A stretch of DNA of 64,000 nucleotides from an uncultured Alphaproteobacteria bacterium (GCA_902596985.1 CACJWR010000003.1:39631-103630), one strand, 5' to 3'; shown: positions 42,135-52,094, counted from the stretch's first letter. The notes: a model not told the origin generated them from the sequence alone. Made by a program: numbers and translations.

Positions 42135-42150
42135 AGAACAGAAATGTTCT
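42135..42150. promoter_or_regulatory. Inverted repeat upstream of the class-III aminotransferase gene
   Basis: AGAACA-GAAA-TGTTCT, a perfect 6-base inverted repeat around a GAAA loop, 55 bases before the aminotransferase ATG. It could be an operator or a GNRA-capped RNA hairpin. It does not fit the alphaproteobacterial LexA box (GTTC-N7-GTTC). Confidence 0.35.
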
Positions 42151-42204
42151 GTTAAGCTATTGATGTAGCTCACATTTAAATCATCTGTTGCTGGAGGAAA
42201 TACT

Positions 42205-43575
42205 ATGAACAGAATAGTTAATTCAATTGAGGCCAAAGACATTGAAAACCATTTTCATCCGTATACTAACCCCCAAACATTAAAAGAGTCTGGTCCACAT
42301 GTGATTTGCAGGGGAGAAGGCGTCTACGTTTTCGATAATTCAAATACGAGATTTATAGAGGGTATGAGTGGTTTGTGGTGTGCTTCATTAGGGTTCAATA
42401 ATAAAGATTTAGTTGAGGCTGCCACTGAGCAAATGGAAAAGCTCCCCTTCTATCATAGTTTCGCGGGTAAAGTGCCAGAGGTTGCTGCTAACTTGGCTGA
42501 AAAACTTGTTGGAATAGCTCCGGAAGGATTAGATAAAGTTTTCTTTTGCAATTCCGGATCCGAGGCTAATGATACTGCGATTAAGGTTGTCTGGTACTAT
42601 CAAAACGCTCTAGGTCGACCTGAAAAGAAGAAAATTATCAGTCGAAAAAGGGGCTACCATGGGGTAACTATGGTAGCGGGAAGTTTAACAGGACTACCGT
42701 ATGCTCAAGACGGGTTTGGTTTACCCTTAGACTTTGTCAAGCACACCTCTTGTCCGCATTATTTTATAGAAAAACTTGAAGGCGAGTCTGAACAAAATTT
42801 TGTAGACAGAATGTTAAATAATCTTGAGGAACTTATCCTTGAAGAAGGTCCTGATACTATTGGAGCTTTTATCGCAGAGCCTGTCATGGGAGCCGGTGGA
42901 GTGATCATTCCTCCTGAAAATTATTTTTCTAAAGTACAGGCATTGCTGAAGAAATACGATGTACTTTTTATTGCAGATGAAGTGATCTGTGGATTTGGTA
43001 GAACAGGTAATATGTGGGGCTCAGAAACGTTTAATTTAAAACCTGATATATTAACTTGTGCTAAGGCTTTATCAGGTGCTTATGCGCCAATATCAGCTTT
43101 ACTCATTAATAAAGCTATTGTTTCTGAGATAGAAAACCAGGCCAACGATCTTGGTATTTTTGGGCATGGGTTTACATATTCTGCACATCCTATGTCGGCT
43201 GCAGTGGCTCTTAGAACCCTTGAAATATATGAAGAGAAAAAAATTGTGGAACATGTGAGGAATATGGAAAAAAGTTTTATTGAAAGGGTCAAAAACTTAA
43301 AAAAATATGACTTTGTTGGAGATGCTAGGGCCATTGGGTTAATTGGTGCAATAGAATTTGTCTCTGAGCCTTGCTCAAATAAAAAACCTGATCCAAGTAG
43401 AAAAGTTGCTGCAAAGATACAGCAAAAAATCCAAGACGAAGGTGTTATTTTAAGGTCGCTTCCAGGTGACAGTTTGGCGTTCTGTCCACCCTTAATTATT
43501 GAAGAACGTCAAATTAATGAGATGTTTGATAAAATTGACAGTGTTTTAACAAGAATTGATTTCCAAATTTTATGA
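42205..43575 (+). CDS. Class-III aminotransferase (omega-amino acid:pyruvate type)
   Basis: A 456-residue PLP transaminase. PLP-binding motifs are FCNSGSEANDTAIKV (phosphate cup), FIADEVICGFGRTG (the Asp to the pyridine N) and TCAKALSGAYAPIS (Schiff-base lysine). The family includes beta-alanine, taurine, putrescine and 4-aminobutyrate:pyruvate transaminases; the amino donor cannot be fixed from sequence by eye. GGAGG precedes the ATG. It is followed by an SDR and glycerate kinase in the same direction. Confidence 0.9.
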   Translation: MNRIVNSIEAKDIENHFHPYTNPQTLKESGPHVICRGEGVYVFDNSNTRFIEGMSGLWCASLGFNNKDLVEAATEQMEKLPFYHSFAGKVPEVAANLAEKLVGIAPEGLDKVFFCNSGSEANDTAIKVVWYYQNALGRPEKKKIISRKRGYHGVTMVAGSLTGLPYAQDGFGLPLDFVKHTSCPHYFIEKLEGESEQNFVDRMLNNLEELILEEGPDTIGAFIAEPVMGAGGVIIPPENYFSKVQALLKKYDVLFIADEVICGFGRTGNMWGSETFNLKPDILTCAKALSGAYAPISALLINKAIVSEIENQANDLGIFGHGFTYSAHPMSAAVALRTLEIYEEKKIVEHVRNMEKSFIERVKNLKKYDFVGDARAIGLIGAIEFVSEPCSNKKPDPSRKVAAKIQQKIQDEGVILRSLPGDSLAFCPPLIIEERQINEMFDKIDSVLTRIDFQIL

Positions 43576-43657
43576 TATTGTTGAAAACTAAAACACGAAA
43601 TGCTAAAATCTGACTAAATCGATCGGAATTAAAATAATTTGCAGAGGTTATAGAACG

Positions 43658-44398
43658 ATGGTTGATGATTCAGAACAAAAAATTATATTGTTGACGGGTG
43701 CAAGTAGGGGCATAGGCCATGCCACCGTTCGAAAATTTTCTGAAGAAAAGTGGCGTGTAATTACATGTTCTAGGCAGGCGTTTGACACAAAATGTCCCTG
43801 GCCTGGGGGTGAGGCGAATCATGTTCAAGTCGATCTATCAAATCCAAACAATACACTGGATGCTATTGATGAGGTAAAAAAACGACTAAATGGTAAATTG
43901 CATGCGCTCGTAAACAATGCCGGGATATCGCCTAAAGGGGAGAATGGAGAAAGGCTGGATACTCTAGGAACGGACTTAAGTACATGGGGAAAGGTTTTTC
44001 ACGTAAACTTTTTTGCCTCGGTAATTTTAGCAAGAGGATTAAAGGAAGAATTATTAAGAGCGCAAGGGGCGATTGTAAATGTGACATCAATTGCAGGGAG
44101 TAGGGTGCATCCTTTTGCTGGCGCTGCCTACGCTACATCAAAAGCAGCTTTGGGAGCTTTGACTAGGGAAATGTCGAAAGATTTTGGTCCCTTAGGTGTA
44201 AGAGTAAACGCTATTGCACCAGGAGAAGTTAAGACGGCAATTTTGAGTGAAGGTACCGACAAAATAGTCGCTGATATTCCGATGAAACGACTTGGCTTAC
44301 CGGAAGAAGTGGCTGACACGATTTTTTATTTATGTTCCAAAGAAGCGAGTTATGTATCAGGCGCAGAAATAGAGATTAACGGGGGGCAGCATGTTTAG
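43658..44398 (+). CDS. Short-chain dehydrogenase/reductase
   Basis: A 246-residue classical SDR. The NAD(P) motif is TGASRGIGHATV, then VNNAGISPKG, the catalytic Ser in VTSIAGSR, YATSK for the Tyr/Lys pair, and VNAIAPGEVKT. The C-terminal VSGAEIEINGGQHV is typical. Substrate unknown; the next gene is a glycerate kinase, so a reduced C3 acid pathway is possible but not shown. Confidence 0.88.
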   Translation: MVDDSEQKIILLTGASRGIGHATVRKFSEEKWRVITCSRQAFDTKCPWPGGEANHVQVDLSNPNNTLDAIDEVKKRLNGKLHALVNNAGISPKGENGERLDTLGTDLSTWGKVFHVNFFASVILARGLKEELLRAQGAIVNVTSIAGSRVHPFAGAAYATSKAALGALTREMSKDFGPLGVRVNAIAPGEVKTAILSEGTDKIVADIPMKRLGLPEEVADTIFYLCSKEASYVSGAEIEINGGQHV

Positions 44399-44454
44399 GA
44401 ATATTTGCAAATTTAGCTTTTCTCAGGTTTGAATTATACATCTGAAACATTTTT

Positions 44455-45711
44455 ATGGTAAACGAAAGACACGACGATAATAAAATTCTTGAAGACATAT
44501 TTTTAGGGTCTCTAGAATTGGCAGATCCAGCAAAAAAACTTGAAAAGATGAAGTTTGACCCTCCTTTAGGAAGGCTTTTTTTCGTAGCTGTTGGAAAAGG
44601 TGCAGGACGCCTGGCAAAGGCTTTTTTTAAAACGTATAAAGAAAAAGCTGATGGAATTGTGGTTATTCCTGAAAATGAAAATTGCGATGATTTAGAGTGT
44701 GAGGTGATTAAATCTACGCACCCTATTCCCTCACAGAAAGGTTTAGACGCATCCCATAAACTCCTAAAAGCAATCTCAAGGCTTGGAAAAGATGATCTGC
44801 TAATTTTTTGTATTTCAGGAGGAGCTTCGGCTTTATTACCTTTACCTCCAAAGGGCTACTGTCTTGAAGATGAAATTCATTTAAACCGGGTTTTACTTGG
44901 CTCCGGTTTGTCGATTAGAGAAATGAACCTATACCGGGGAGAGTTTTCTCAAATAAAGGGAGGTAAACTCGCATTAGCTGCTTCTCCTTGTCCAATAATT
45001 AATTTAGTAGTATCTGACATTCCCGGTGGAGATTTATCTCTTGTTGGGAGTGGCCCAACATTTGTTCCAGAGATTAACAGAATAACTACCAGTGATTTAG
45101 ATTTTGGTTCAAAAATTAACGAGTTTTTTTCAGAAAATAAAAAAAGATTAAGTGATCTCAAAGGCCAAGATGCGTTCGTACAAAAGTCAGTATGTATTGG
45201 GTCTAGCGCTATATTATTGGATAGTGTGCGCGATTATATCGAGAAAAAATATAAATTTAACCTTTTGTTACTATCCTCAGAGTTTGAGGGTGATGCGGCA
45301 TCTTTGGCCAGGTTCCATGCATCAATTTTTAAAGAGATAAAACGATTTGATCGACCAATTAAAAAGCCAGCGATTATCGTCTCAAGCGGTGAAGCTCACG
45401 TAAAGTTACCGAAAAACCATGGTAAAGGGGGTAGAAATTCACATTTCGCCTTGGCATTAGCAAAAGAAATCGAGGGTGTGGCTGGAATCACAGCTCTAGT
45501 GGCTGACACTGATGGAATTGATGGATTTGAAAAAAATGCAGGAGCAATTATTTCGGGAGATACTGTCAAGGTATTGAATAAAAAAGCGCCATCAAAAGAT
45601 TTTTTAAGTGAATGCGACTCGTTTTCGGCGCATAAAATAGCTTCAAGCCTATTTTATTCTGGTGCTACTGGAATAAATTTAAACGATATTAGGATTGCAA
45701 TTATAAGGTGA
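44455..45711 (+). CDS. Glycerate 2-kinase, class II (MOFRL family)
   Basis: A 418-residue type-II glycerate kinase (GckA/TtuD group) that makes 2-phosphoglycerate from D-glycerate, feeding glyoxylate, serine-cycle or tartrate-derived carbon to glycolysis. It has VAVGKGAGRLAKAF early, CISGGASALLPLPP, LVVSDIPGGDLSLVGSGP and, in the C-terminal MOFRL domain, GKGGRNSHFALALA and DTDGIDG. Full length. The ATG at 44455 has no strong ribosome binding site. Confidence 0.9.
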   Translation: MVNERHDDNKILEDIFLGSLELADPAKKLEKMKFDPPLGRLFFVAVGKGAGRLAKAFFKTYKEKADGIVVIPENENCDDLECEVIKSTHPIPSQKGLDASHKLLKAISRLGKDDLLIFCISGGASALLPLPPKGYCLEDEIHLNRVLLGSGLSIREMNLYRGEFSQIKGGKLALAASPCPIINLVVSDIPGGDLSLVGSGPTFVPEINRITTSDLDFGSKINEFFSENKKRLSDLKGQDAFVQKSVCIGSSAILLDSVRDYIEKKYKFNLLLLSSEFEGDAASLARFHASIFKEIKRFDRPIKKPAIIVSSGEAHVKLPKNHGKGGRNSHFALALAKEIEGVAGITALVADTDGIDGFEKNAGAIISGDTVKVLNKKAPSKDFLSECDSFSAHKIASSLFYSGATGINLNDIRIAIIR

Positions 45712-45750
45712 CGGAAGTATAATAGTGTGTTGCTTTTAGTACTTTTTGTC

Positions 45751-45775
45751 ACAAGGCCAAAAAGCCTGTTGTTTT
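45751..45775 (+). terminator. Possible terminator after the glycerate kinase gene
   Basis: ACAAGGC and GCCTGTTGT can pair with a small bulge around CAAAAA, followed by TTTTATC and a long T run. The bulged stem makes this tentative. Confidence 0.35.
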
Positions 45776-45839
45776 ATCAATTTTTTTTCCCTACACTTTT
45801 AAAAAAGAATGTTTTCTTCAAAAAATCTTGGGAGGGATA

Positions 45840-47795
45840 ATGACGGAGAATAGCGCTGCGCTTGATACTATGCCAAAGTTACTGGCTAGGAATGTTAGTA
45901 AATTCGGAGACTCACCTGCTTTTAGGGAAAAAGATCTCGGGATTTGGCAAACCTGGACATGGAAAGAGTCTAGTGAGGAAATACACAAACTATCAAAGGG
46001 CCTCATAAAGCTTGGCGTTCAAGAGGGTGATCACGTTGCTGTGATTGGAAGGAATAGACCATCTTTATATTGGTCTCTATTGGCTTGCCAACACATTGGC
46101 GCAATACCCGTGCCTCTCTATCAAGATGCGGTTGCAGAGGAAATGGAGTACATTCTTTCCCACTGTGGTGCTTCGTTTGCCATAGTCGGAGATCAAGAGC
46201 AGGTTGATAAAATACTCGAAATTTCGGATCGCTTAAAAGGATTCAAAGATATAGTATTCGTAGATCCCAAGGGGCTCAGAAAGTATGATAAGAAAAATTT
46301 GCATAGTATCGCTGACATCCTGGAGATTGGATCTGGAGATAGCGCTGATCTGGATAAAGAATTAAAGCGCCGTGTGGAGAAAGTAATCGGAGATACGACA
46401 TGTGTTTTACTCTACACGTCTGGAACAACAGGGAAATCTAAAGGGGTCGTGCAAACACATCGAGCGATAATTGGAGCATCAGGAGGTGCCAACCAACATG
46501 ATAGCTGGACGCATGATGATTATTTGCTTTCTTATTTGCCAATGGCTTGGGTTGGAGATTTCATGATTTCAGTGGCACAAGGTATGGGAGCAGGAGCTTG
46601 TATTAACTGTCCGGAAGGTCCCGAGACAATGCAAGTTGATTTGAGGGAAATTGGCCCATCAATATTCTTTGGCCCACCTCCATTGTGGGAGCGTCTTAAG
46701 ACCTCGGTTTTTATAAGAATTGAAGATGCTGCACTCTTTAAAAAAGTTGCATTTAAATATTTCATGGCACACGCAGAAAAAGTAGGGCGGGATATTTTGG
46801 AAAAAAGAAAAGTTGGACTGTTAGACAGACTTAAATATTCTTTAGGTAACTTCCTGATTTATGCACCGCTCAAGAATATGCTGGGTTTCTCGAATGTGAG
46901 AATAGCCTACACTGCAGGAGATTTAATAAGTGCAGAGCTTTTTGATTTTTATCGTTCACTTGGCATAAACCTGAAACAACTTTACGGACAAACCGAGGCT
47001 TCAGTTTTTCTTACAATGCAAGGTAATGATGAGGTCTTTTCGGATACTGTCGGAAAACCAATTGAAGGAGTGGAGTTGAAAATAGCGCCTTCGGGAGAGA
47101 TTTTGTATAAATCCGTTGGGTCTTTTAAAGAGTACTACAAAAACCCCAAGGCTACTGGCGAAGCAAAGGATAAGGATGGGTGGGTAGCAACTGGTGATGC
47201 AGGATATATTGATGAGGATACAGGCCAATTACGGATTATTGACAGAGCTAAGGACGTAGGCAAACTAAAGAACGGAGCACTATTTGCCCCAAAATATGTT
47301 GAAAACAAGCTAAAGTTTTTTCCAAATATATTGGAGGCAGTATTGTTCGGTGATAAAAAAGAGTTTTGTGTAGCGTTTTTAAATATTGATATGACAGCTG
47401 TTGGAAACTGGGCTGAGAAGAACAATATTTCATACTCTTCCTATCAGGAACTAGCGTCAAATAGCGAAGTGGCTAATATTCTGAAGGAGCACGTAGAAGA
47501 TGTTAATATGGCATTGGCAAAGGACTCTATGATGTCTGGCTGTCAGATAAGAAAGTTTTTAGTTTTACACAAAGAGCTTGATCCTGATGATGGTGAGATA
47601 ACAAGAACTCGAAAAGTTAAGAGGGCTTTTATAAACGAAAAATATGATGATCTCGTCAGCGCCCTTTACTCAGACAATGGGTCTGTTGATACGAAAACGG
47701 AGGTAACTTATGAAGATGGTCGCAAAGGTTATTTAGAGGCAACACTTTCAATAGTAGACGCTACCATTTACCAACTTCAAGAAGCAGCAGAATAG
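45840..47795 (+). CDS. Long-chain-type acyl-CoA synthetase (AMP-binding)
   Basis: A 651-residue adenylate-forming enzyme. The AMP-binding P-loop is LLYTSGTTGKSKGVVQTH (near 190-207), followed by LPMAWVGDFM, QLYGQTEASVF and the hinge region WVATGDAGYIDEDTGQLRIIDR. Long linker and lid regions place it in the FadD15/ACSL-like group found beside Liv-type transporters. It makes an acyl-CoA from a free acid, perhaps one imported by the transporter encoded next. GGGAGGG sits before the ATG at 45840. Confidence 0.9.
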   Translation: MTENSAALDTMPKLLARNVSKFGDSPAFREKDLGIWQTWTWKESSEEIHKLSKGLIKLGVQEGDHVAVIGRNRPSLYWSLLACQHIGAIPVPLYQDAVAEEMEYILSHCGASFAIVGDQEQVDKILEISDRLKGFKDIVFVDPKGLRKYDKKNLHSIADILEIGSGDSADLDKELKRRVEKVIGDTTCVLLYTSGTTGKSKGVVQTHRAIIGASGGANQHDSWTHDDYLLSYLPMAWVGDFMISVAQGMGAGACINCPEGPETMQVDLREIGPSIFFGPPPLWERLKTSVFIRIEDAALFKKVAFKYFMAHAEKVGRDILEKRKVGLLDRLKYSLGNFLIYAPLKNMLGFSNVRIAYTAGDLISAELFDFYRSLGINLKQLYGQTEASVFLTMQGNDEVFSDTVGKPIEGVELKIAPSGEILYKSVGSFKEYYKNPKATGEAKDKDGWVATGDAGYIDEDTGQLRIIDRAKDVGKLKNGALFAPKYVENKLKFFPNILEAVLFGDKKEFCVAFLNIDMTAVGNWAEKNNISYSSYQELASNSEVANILKEHVEDVNMALAKDSMMSGCQIRKFLVLHKELDPDDGEITRTRKVKRAFINEKYDDLVSALYSDNGSVDTKTEVTYEDGRKGYLEATLSIVDATIYQLQEAAE

Positions 47796-47818
47796 GAAAA
47801 GACTAGGGATTTAGAAAA

Positions 47819-48601
47819 ATGAGCGAAAAAGTGCCCAAAATAATTATGGAAGTTAAAAATATTAACCTTAGGTTTGGAGGAGTAGTTGCAATACAAGGTG
47901 TCTCTTTTGATATCCATGAAGGTGAAATACGAGCAATAATAGGTCCCAATGGGGCCGGAAAATCGTCAATGTTGAATGTGATCAACGGGTTTTATCACCC
48001 TCAAGAAGGCGAAATTTGGTTTGATGGCCAAAAAAGACCGTCTATGGAGCCATACGAGGTGGCGAAGACCGGCATCGCAAGAACGTTTCAGAATATCGCG
48101 CTTTTCAAAGGAATGACGACTATAGAGAATGTGATGACTGGCCGACAACTGCAGATGAATAAAAATATTTTTTGGCAAATGCTAAGATATGGGCCTGCGA
48201 TAGAAGAGGAGGTTCAACATCGAAAAAGGTGTGAAGAGATAATAGATTTCCTTGAAATTAATCATATCAGAAAAACGCCAGTGGGGTCCTTACCGTACGG
48301 ATTACAAAAGAGAGTCGAGTTGGCAAGAGCGTTAGCGATGGAGCCAAACTTACTGTTATTAGACGAGCCTATGGCAGGAATGAATGTCGAAGAGAAACAG
48401 GATATGTCAAGATTTATTGTGGAGGTTAACGAAGAATTTGGAACGACAATTGCTCTTATCGAACATGATATGGCTGTTGTCATGGATCTAGCAGACCGAG
48501 TAGTGGTTTTAGACTATGGGAAGTTGCTGGCTGATGGGACGCCAAAAGAGGTCCAATCGAATCAAGCGGTGATTGATGCATATTTAGGAGTACCTCACTA
48601 A
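47819..48601 (+). CDS. livG: Branched-chain amino acid-type ABC transporter ATPase LivG
   Basis: A 260-residue ABC ATPase of the LivG class. Walker A is GPNGAGKSS, the signature has the variant LPYGLQKRVELARAL, and Walker B is LLLLDEPMAGMN; IRAIIGPNG and the C-terminal AYLGVPH are LivG traits. It shares one base with livH (TAATG), so the transporter genes are an operon. Confidence 0.94.
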   Translation: MSEKVPKIIMEVKNINLRFGGVVAIQGVSFDIHEGEIRAIIGPNGAGKSSMLNVINGFYHPQEGEIWFDGQKRPSMEPYEVAKTGIARTFQNIALFKGMTTIENVMTGRQLQMNKNIFWQMLRYGPAIEEEVQHRKRCEEIIDFLEINHIRKTPVGSLPYGLQKRVELARALAMEPNLLLLDEPMAGMNVEEKQDMSRFIVEVNEEFGTTIALIEHDMAVVMDLADRVVVLDYGKLLADGTPKEVQSNQAVIDAYLGVPH

Positions 48602-49557
48602 TGGAAATATTACATATGATTTTTATTGCGCCTTTCTTAGATATGGTAGCATTACCCGACCTATTTTTTCAGGGCCTTTGGGATGGTTTTGTAGGCGGAA
48701 CTTTGTACGCGCTTCTTGCGTTAGGGTTTGTGTTGATATTTAAGGCCTCAGGAGTTTTTAATTTTTCACAACCTATTTTAATGGTTTTGGCGGCATTAGC
48801 TTTGGTTAGCTTTTATGAAATGGGTATCAACCCATGGATAAGCGTGGCTTTAGTGCTATTGTTAATGTACGCACTTGCCTTCGGGGTTGAACGGGTAATA
48901 TTGAGAAATCTAGTTAACCAAGATGGTAATATTTTATTCATGTCTACCATTGGTTTAACATTCGTCATTATTGGGGCTGCACAATGGATCTTTGGAGGTG
49001 TGCCAAGATCGATGATACACGCAGAGCTAGGGTTTCCGGTTGGGAGTAGCGAGTGGCCTATGTTTGGGGGAGCAGTGTATTTTGAGCATATCGATATCTC
49101 TGCTGTCGTTCTTGCTAGTAGTTTGATAGCTATTTTAGCAGTATTTTTTAGTAAAACAAAGATCGGTCGAGGTCTTCGCGCGGTGGCAGATGACCATCAG
49201 GCAGCTCTTTCTGTGGGGATTTCACTCAACCAAATATGGGTCATCGTTTGGTTTGTTGCAGGAATTGTGGCGCTGGTTGGGGGACTTTTTTGGGGTGCCC
49301 GGTCGGATGTATCATTCGCATTACAAATTATCGGGTTGAAAGCATTACCTGTTTTGATTATCGGAGGGTTTACCTCGGTTCCTGGTGCAATTATCGGAGG
49401 TCTGATAATTGGATTAGGTGAAAAAATATTTGAAATATATTGGGGTCCCATGATGGGGGGAAGTGTCGAAGGTTGGTTCGCATATGTAATTGCTTTGGTT
49501 TTTCTTTTGTTCAAGCCGCAGGGCCTCTTTGGTGAAAAAATTATTGAGAGGGTTTAG
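48601..49557 (+). CDS. livH: ABC transporter permease LivH
   Basis: A 318-residue inner-membrane permease with about eight helices and the LivH signature GLWDGFVGGTLYALLALGFVL at the N-terminus. The cytoplasmic ATPase-contact loop reads TKIGRGLRAVADDHQAALSVGI. It pairs with LivM. Confidence 0.93.
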   Translation: MEILHMIFIAPFLDMVALPDLFFQGLWDGFVGGTLYALLALGFVLIFKASGVFNFSQPILMVLAALALVSFYEMGINPWISVALVLLLMYALAFGVERVILRNLVNQDGNILFMSTIGLTFVIIGAAQWIFGGVPRSMIHAELGFPVGSSEWPMFGGAVYFEHIDISAVVLASSLIAILAVFFSKTKIGRGLRAVADDHQAALSVGISLNQIWVIVWFVAGIVALVGGLFWGARSDVSFALQIIGLKALPVLIIGGFTSVPGAIIGGLIIGLGEKIFEIYWGPMMGGSVEGWFAYVIALVFLLFKPQGLFGEKIIERV

Positions 49558-49559
49558 GT

Positions 49560-50648
49560 ATGTTTTATAAAGAGACTGGACAATTTAAATCGAGGTATAA
49601 GGACGAATTAGCTGCCTTTCCATTATTCGAGGATAAGATTGGAATTGGTATACTATGTGTTTTAACCTTTTTAGTAATACCAATGTTTGGTCTTCCAGGG
49701 CTCAATTACGAGTTTGCAATGGGGGCAATTATGATCCCTTGTATGATTTTTATAATTATGACTTTAGGTTTAAACATACTACTTGGATTCGCAGGACAGA
49801 TTTCTCTAGGAACCGGAGCGTTTAGTGGAGTTGGGGCTTATGCTTTCTATAAATTTATTACAATTTTTCCCGACATCAACATAATTATAGCTCTTGTGTT
49901 ATCAGGGTTGGTAAGTGCTGTGGTAGGTGTCATTTTTGGCCTCCCATCTCTGAAAATAAAAGGCTTCTACCTGATAGTAGCAACTCTTGCGGCCCAATTT
50001 TTCCTGACGTGGGCTTTTATACGAGTGGCATGGTTGTATAATTATAACGCAAGTGGGGCGATTGAAGGTCCTAACAAAGAAATGTTCGGTATTATTATGA
50101 TAGGCCCACAATCGGCTGGAATGACCCGATATTATTTTGTCTTGGTAACCCTTATTGTCCTTACTTGGCTCGCCTCCAATGTTATTAGAGGTCGCATTGG
50201 CCGCTCGTGGATGATGATTAGAGACATGGATATCGCCGCTGAGCTTATTGGCATCAGACCCCTTGTCGCAAAACTTTCTGCTTTTGCTTTCTCTTCATTT
50301 TACATTGGAATTGCGGGCGCTTTGATGGTTTTCTTCTGGTTGGGTGCAGCCGAGGCAGAGAGCTTTGATATCAACCACAGCTTTCTGTATTTATTTATGG
50401 TGATAATCGGAGGTCTTGGGTCAATAACAGGGTCATATATGGGTGCGATATTTGTGTGGGTCGTTCCGGTTTTGATTAAAGAAATTGGAAAATCTGCATT
50501 TGGTTTTGATGCTTTCGTGATGGAAAACTTTTCTACAATATTACTAGGGGCTATGATAATTATTATTCTTATATTGGAACCGCACGGTCTAGCGCGACTT
50601 TGGCAAATAGCAAAACAGAAGCTTAGATTGTGGCCGTTTCCGTATTAA
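49560..50648 (+). CDS. livM: ABC transporter permease LivM
   Basis: A 362-residue permease with about nine helices. The LivM marks are LGLNILLGFAGQISLGTGAF and the coupling loop SWMMIRDMDIAAELIGIRP, with GLGSITGSYMGAIFVW later. It starts two bases after the livH stop. Confidence 0.93.
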   Translation: MFYKETGQFKSRYKDELAAFPLFEDKIGIGILCVLTFLVIPMFGLPGLNYEFAMGAIMIPCMIFIIMTLGLNILLGFAGQISLGTGAFSGVGAYAFYKFITIFPDINIIIALVLSGLVSAVVGVIFGLPSLKIKGFYLIVATLAAQFFLTWAFIRVAWLYNYNASGAIEGPNKEMFGIIMIGPQSAGMTRYYFVLVTLIVLTWLASNVIRGRIGRSWMMIRDMDIAAELIGIRPLVAKLSAFAFSSFYIGIAGALMVFFWLGAAEAESFDINHSFLYLFMVIIGGLGSITGSYMGAIFVWVVPVLIKEIGKSAFGFDAFVMENFSTILLGAMIIIILILEPHGLARLWQIAKQKLRLWPFPY

Positions 50649-50742
50649 TAACGAGTTTAGTGGAAGCTGAGCCGTTCCACTTGTTCTGGTATGTAGGCTC
50701 AAAATAAATATGCAGCGAGAGCTGTTTAATAGGGAGAAAAAA

Positions 50743-52032
50743 ATGAAAAAACATATTATTGGTGCTGCCGTCGCTTTAGGTACCTTATTTTCAACGGTGA
50801 GCATGAGTTTCGCTGAGGAGCTTTTGGTTCCCCACCTTACTTACAGGGTTGGACCATTTGCTGCTAATGGGACTATGGGCGCTAACGCTATTACCGATTA
50901 TTTCACAATGCTTAACGAAAGAGATGGTGGAATAGGTGGATTAAAAGTTAATCCGGAAGAGTGCGAGACAGGATATAATGCGCAGAAAGGTGTCGAGTGT
51001 TATGAATCCTACAGAGGTAAAAACCCTTTAATGCATATACCGAATTCAACGGGTATTACGCTTCAGCTGCTGCAAAAAGCCCCTGAGGACGAAGTTCCGA
51101 TTTTTACGATGGGTTATGGATTATCAGCCGCAGCAAAGGGAGAAACCTTTCCTTGGGCCTTTAATTACCCTGCCTCTTACTGGTCTCAGATGAGCTCAAT
51201 TCTTTCATACATTGACAGCGAGACTGGCTTAAAAGGTAAGAAAATAGCTTTCTTATACTTGGATGGTGGATATGGACGTGAGCCACTGCCTCTTTTAGAC
51301 CAACTAGAGCCTAAAATGGGTTTTGAAACAGTTAGAATTCCGGTAGCTTTTGCTGATTCTCAGAACCAGGGATCGCAGTGGTTGACTATTAGAAAAGAAA
51401 AGCCTGACTGGGTTGTCATGTGGGGCTGGGGGGTGATGAATATTACCGCTGTAAAAGAAGCTGCAAAGACAAGATTTCCACTTGATCGTTTCATTGGGAA
51501 TTGGTGGTCTGGTGGACACGTTGATGTTGAAGCTCTAGGCATGAAAGCTAAAGGTTATAAGGCTTCAAACTTTACGCCAGCCGGAAGGGACTTTCCAGTT
51601 GTTCAAGACGTCATAAAGCATGTTGTGAGCAAGGGTTTGACCAAAACTGAACCTGATATGCCAGGCAAGGTGCTCTATAACAGGTCACTTTTTATGGCTG
51701 TGGTAATGGCCGAGGCAATCATCGAAGCCCAAAAACTAACTGGTAAGGCGAATGTAACAGGTGCAGACGTGCGTAAAGGCTTCGAGATGATTAAGCTAGA
51801 TGAAGCGCGACTGAAAGAGCTTGGGTTTGAAGGTTTTACACCAGTTATTGGCTCATGTGCAGACCATGAAGGACAGGGATCAATCTTTGTTCAACAGTGG
51901 AATGGTAAGGATTGGGAGAAAATCACAGATTTTATCCCTCCAATGACTGATATAGTGCAACCTCTTCTTACTGAAGCGGCTGAGGCCTACAAATCAGACA
52001 AGCCTGGTTGGAAGACACAGAACTGTAGTTAA
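50743..52032 (+). CDS. Periplasmic substrate-binding protein of the Liv-type transporter
   Basis: A 429-residue type-I periplasmic binding protein. A signal peptide (about 1-24, MKKHIIGAAVALG...SFA) directs export. The mature part has YRVGPFAANGTMGANAITDY, LNERDGGIGG and ECETGYNAQKGVECYE, the pattern of the subfamily found with acyl-CoA ligases in Alphaproteobacteria; the ligand may be a branched or aromatic acid rather than an amino acid. I start at ATG 50743 (GGGAGA upstream). A strong terminator follows. Confidence 0.9.
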   Translation: MKKHIIGAAVALGTLFSTVSMSFAEELLVPHLTYRVGPFAANGTMGANAITDYFTMLNERDGGIGGLKVNPEECETGYNAQKGVECYESYRGKNPLMHIPNSTGITLQLLQKAPEDEVPIFTMGYGLSAAAKGETFPWAFNYPASYWSQMSSILSYIDSETGLKGKKIAFLYLDGGYGREPLPLLDQLEPKMGFETVRIPVAFADSQNQGSQWLTIRKEKPDWVVMWGWGVMNITAVKEAAKTRFPLDRFIGNWWSGGHVDVEALGMKAKGYKASNFTPAGRDFPVVQDVIKHVVSKGLTKTEPDMPGKVLYNRSLFMAVVMAEAIIEAQKLTGKANVTGADVRKGFEMIKLDEARLKELGFEGFTPVIGSCADHEGQGSIFVQQWNGKDWEKITDFIPPMTDIVQPLLTEAAEAYKSDKPGWKTQNCS

Positions 52033-52042
52033 ATTAAAAATT

Positions 52043-52080
52043 AAGAGACCCACTATTCGAATTGGTGGGTCTCTTTTTTA
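52043..52080 (+). terminator. Rho-independent terminator between the binding-protein gene and livF
   Basis: An 11-base perfect stem AAGAGACCCAC (52043-52053) / GTGGGTCTCTT (52065-52075) with an 11-base loop, then TTTTTA. It would end most transcripts after the binding protein and leave less livF mRNA, a common way to make the binding protein in excess. Confidence 0.9.
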
Positions 52081-52094
52081 AAAAAAGGCACAAC

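Noticed and set aside
42135..42150. LexA box before the aminotransferase gene
   Set aside because: The half-sites are inverted with the wrong spacing for the alphaproteobacterial direct repeat GTTC-N7-GTTC.
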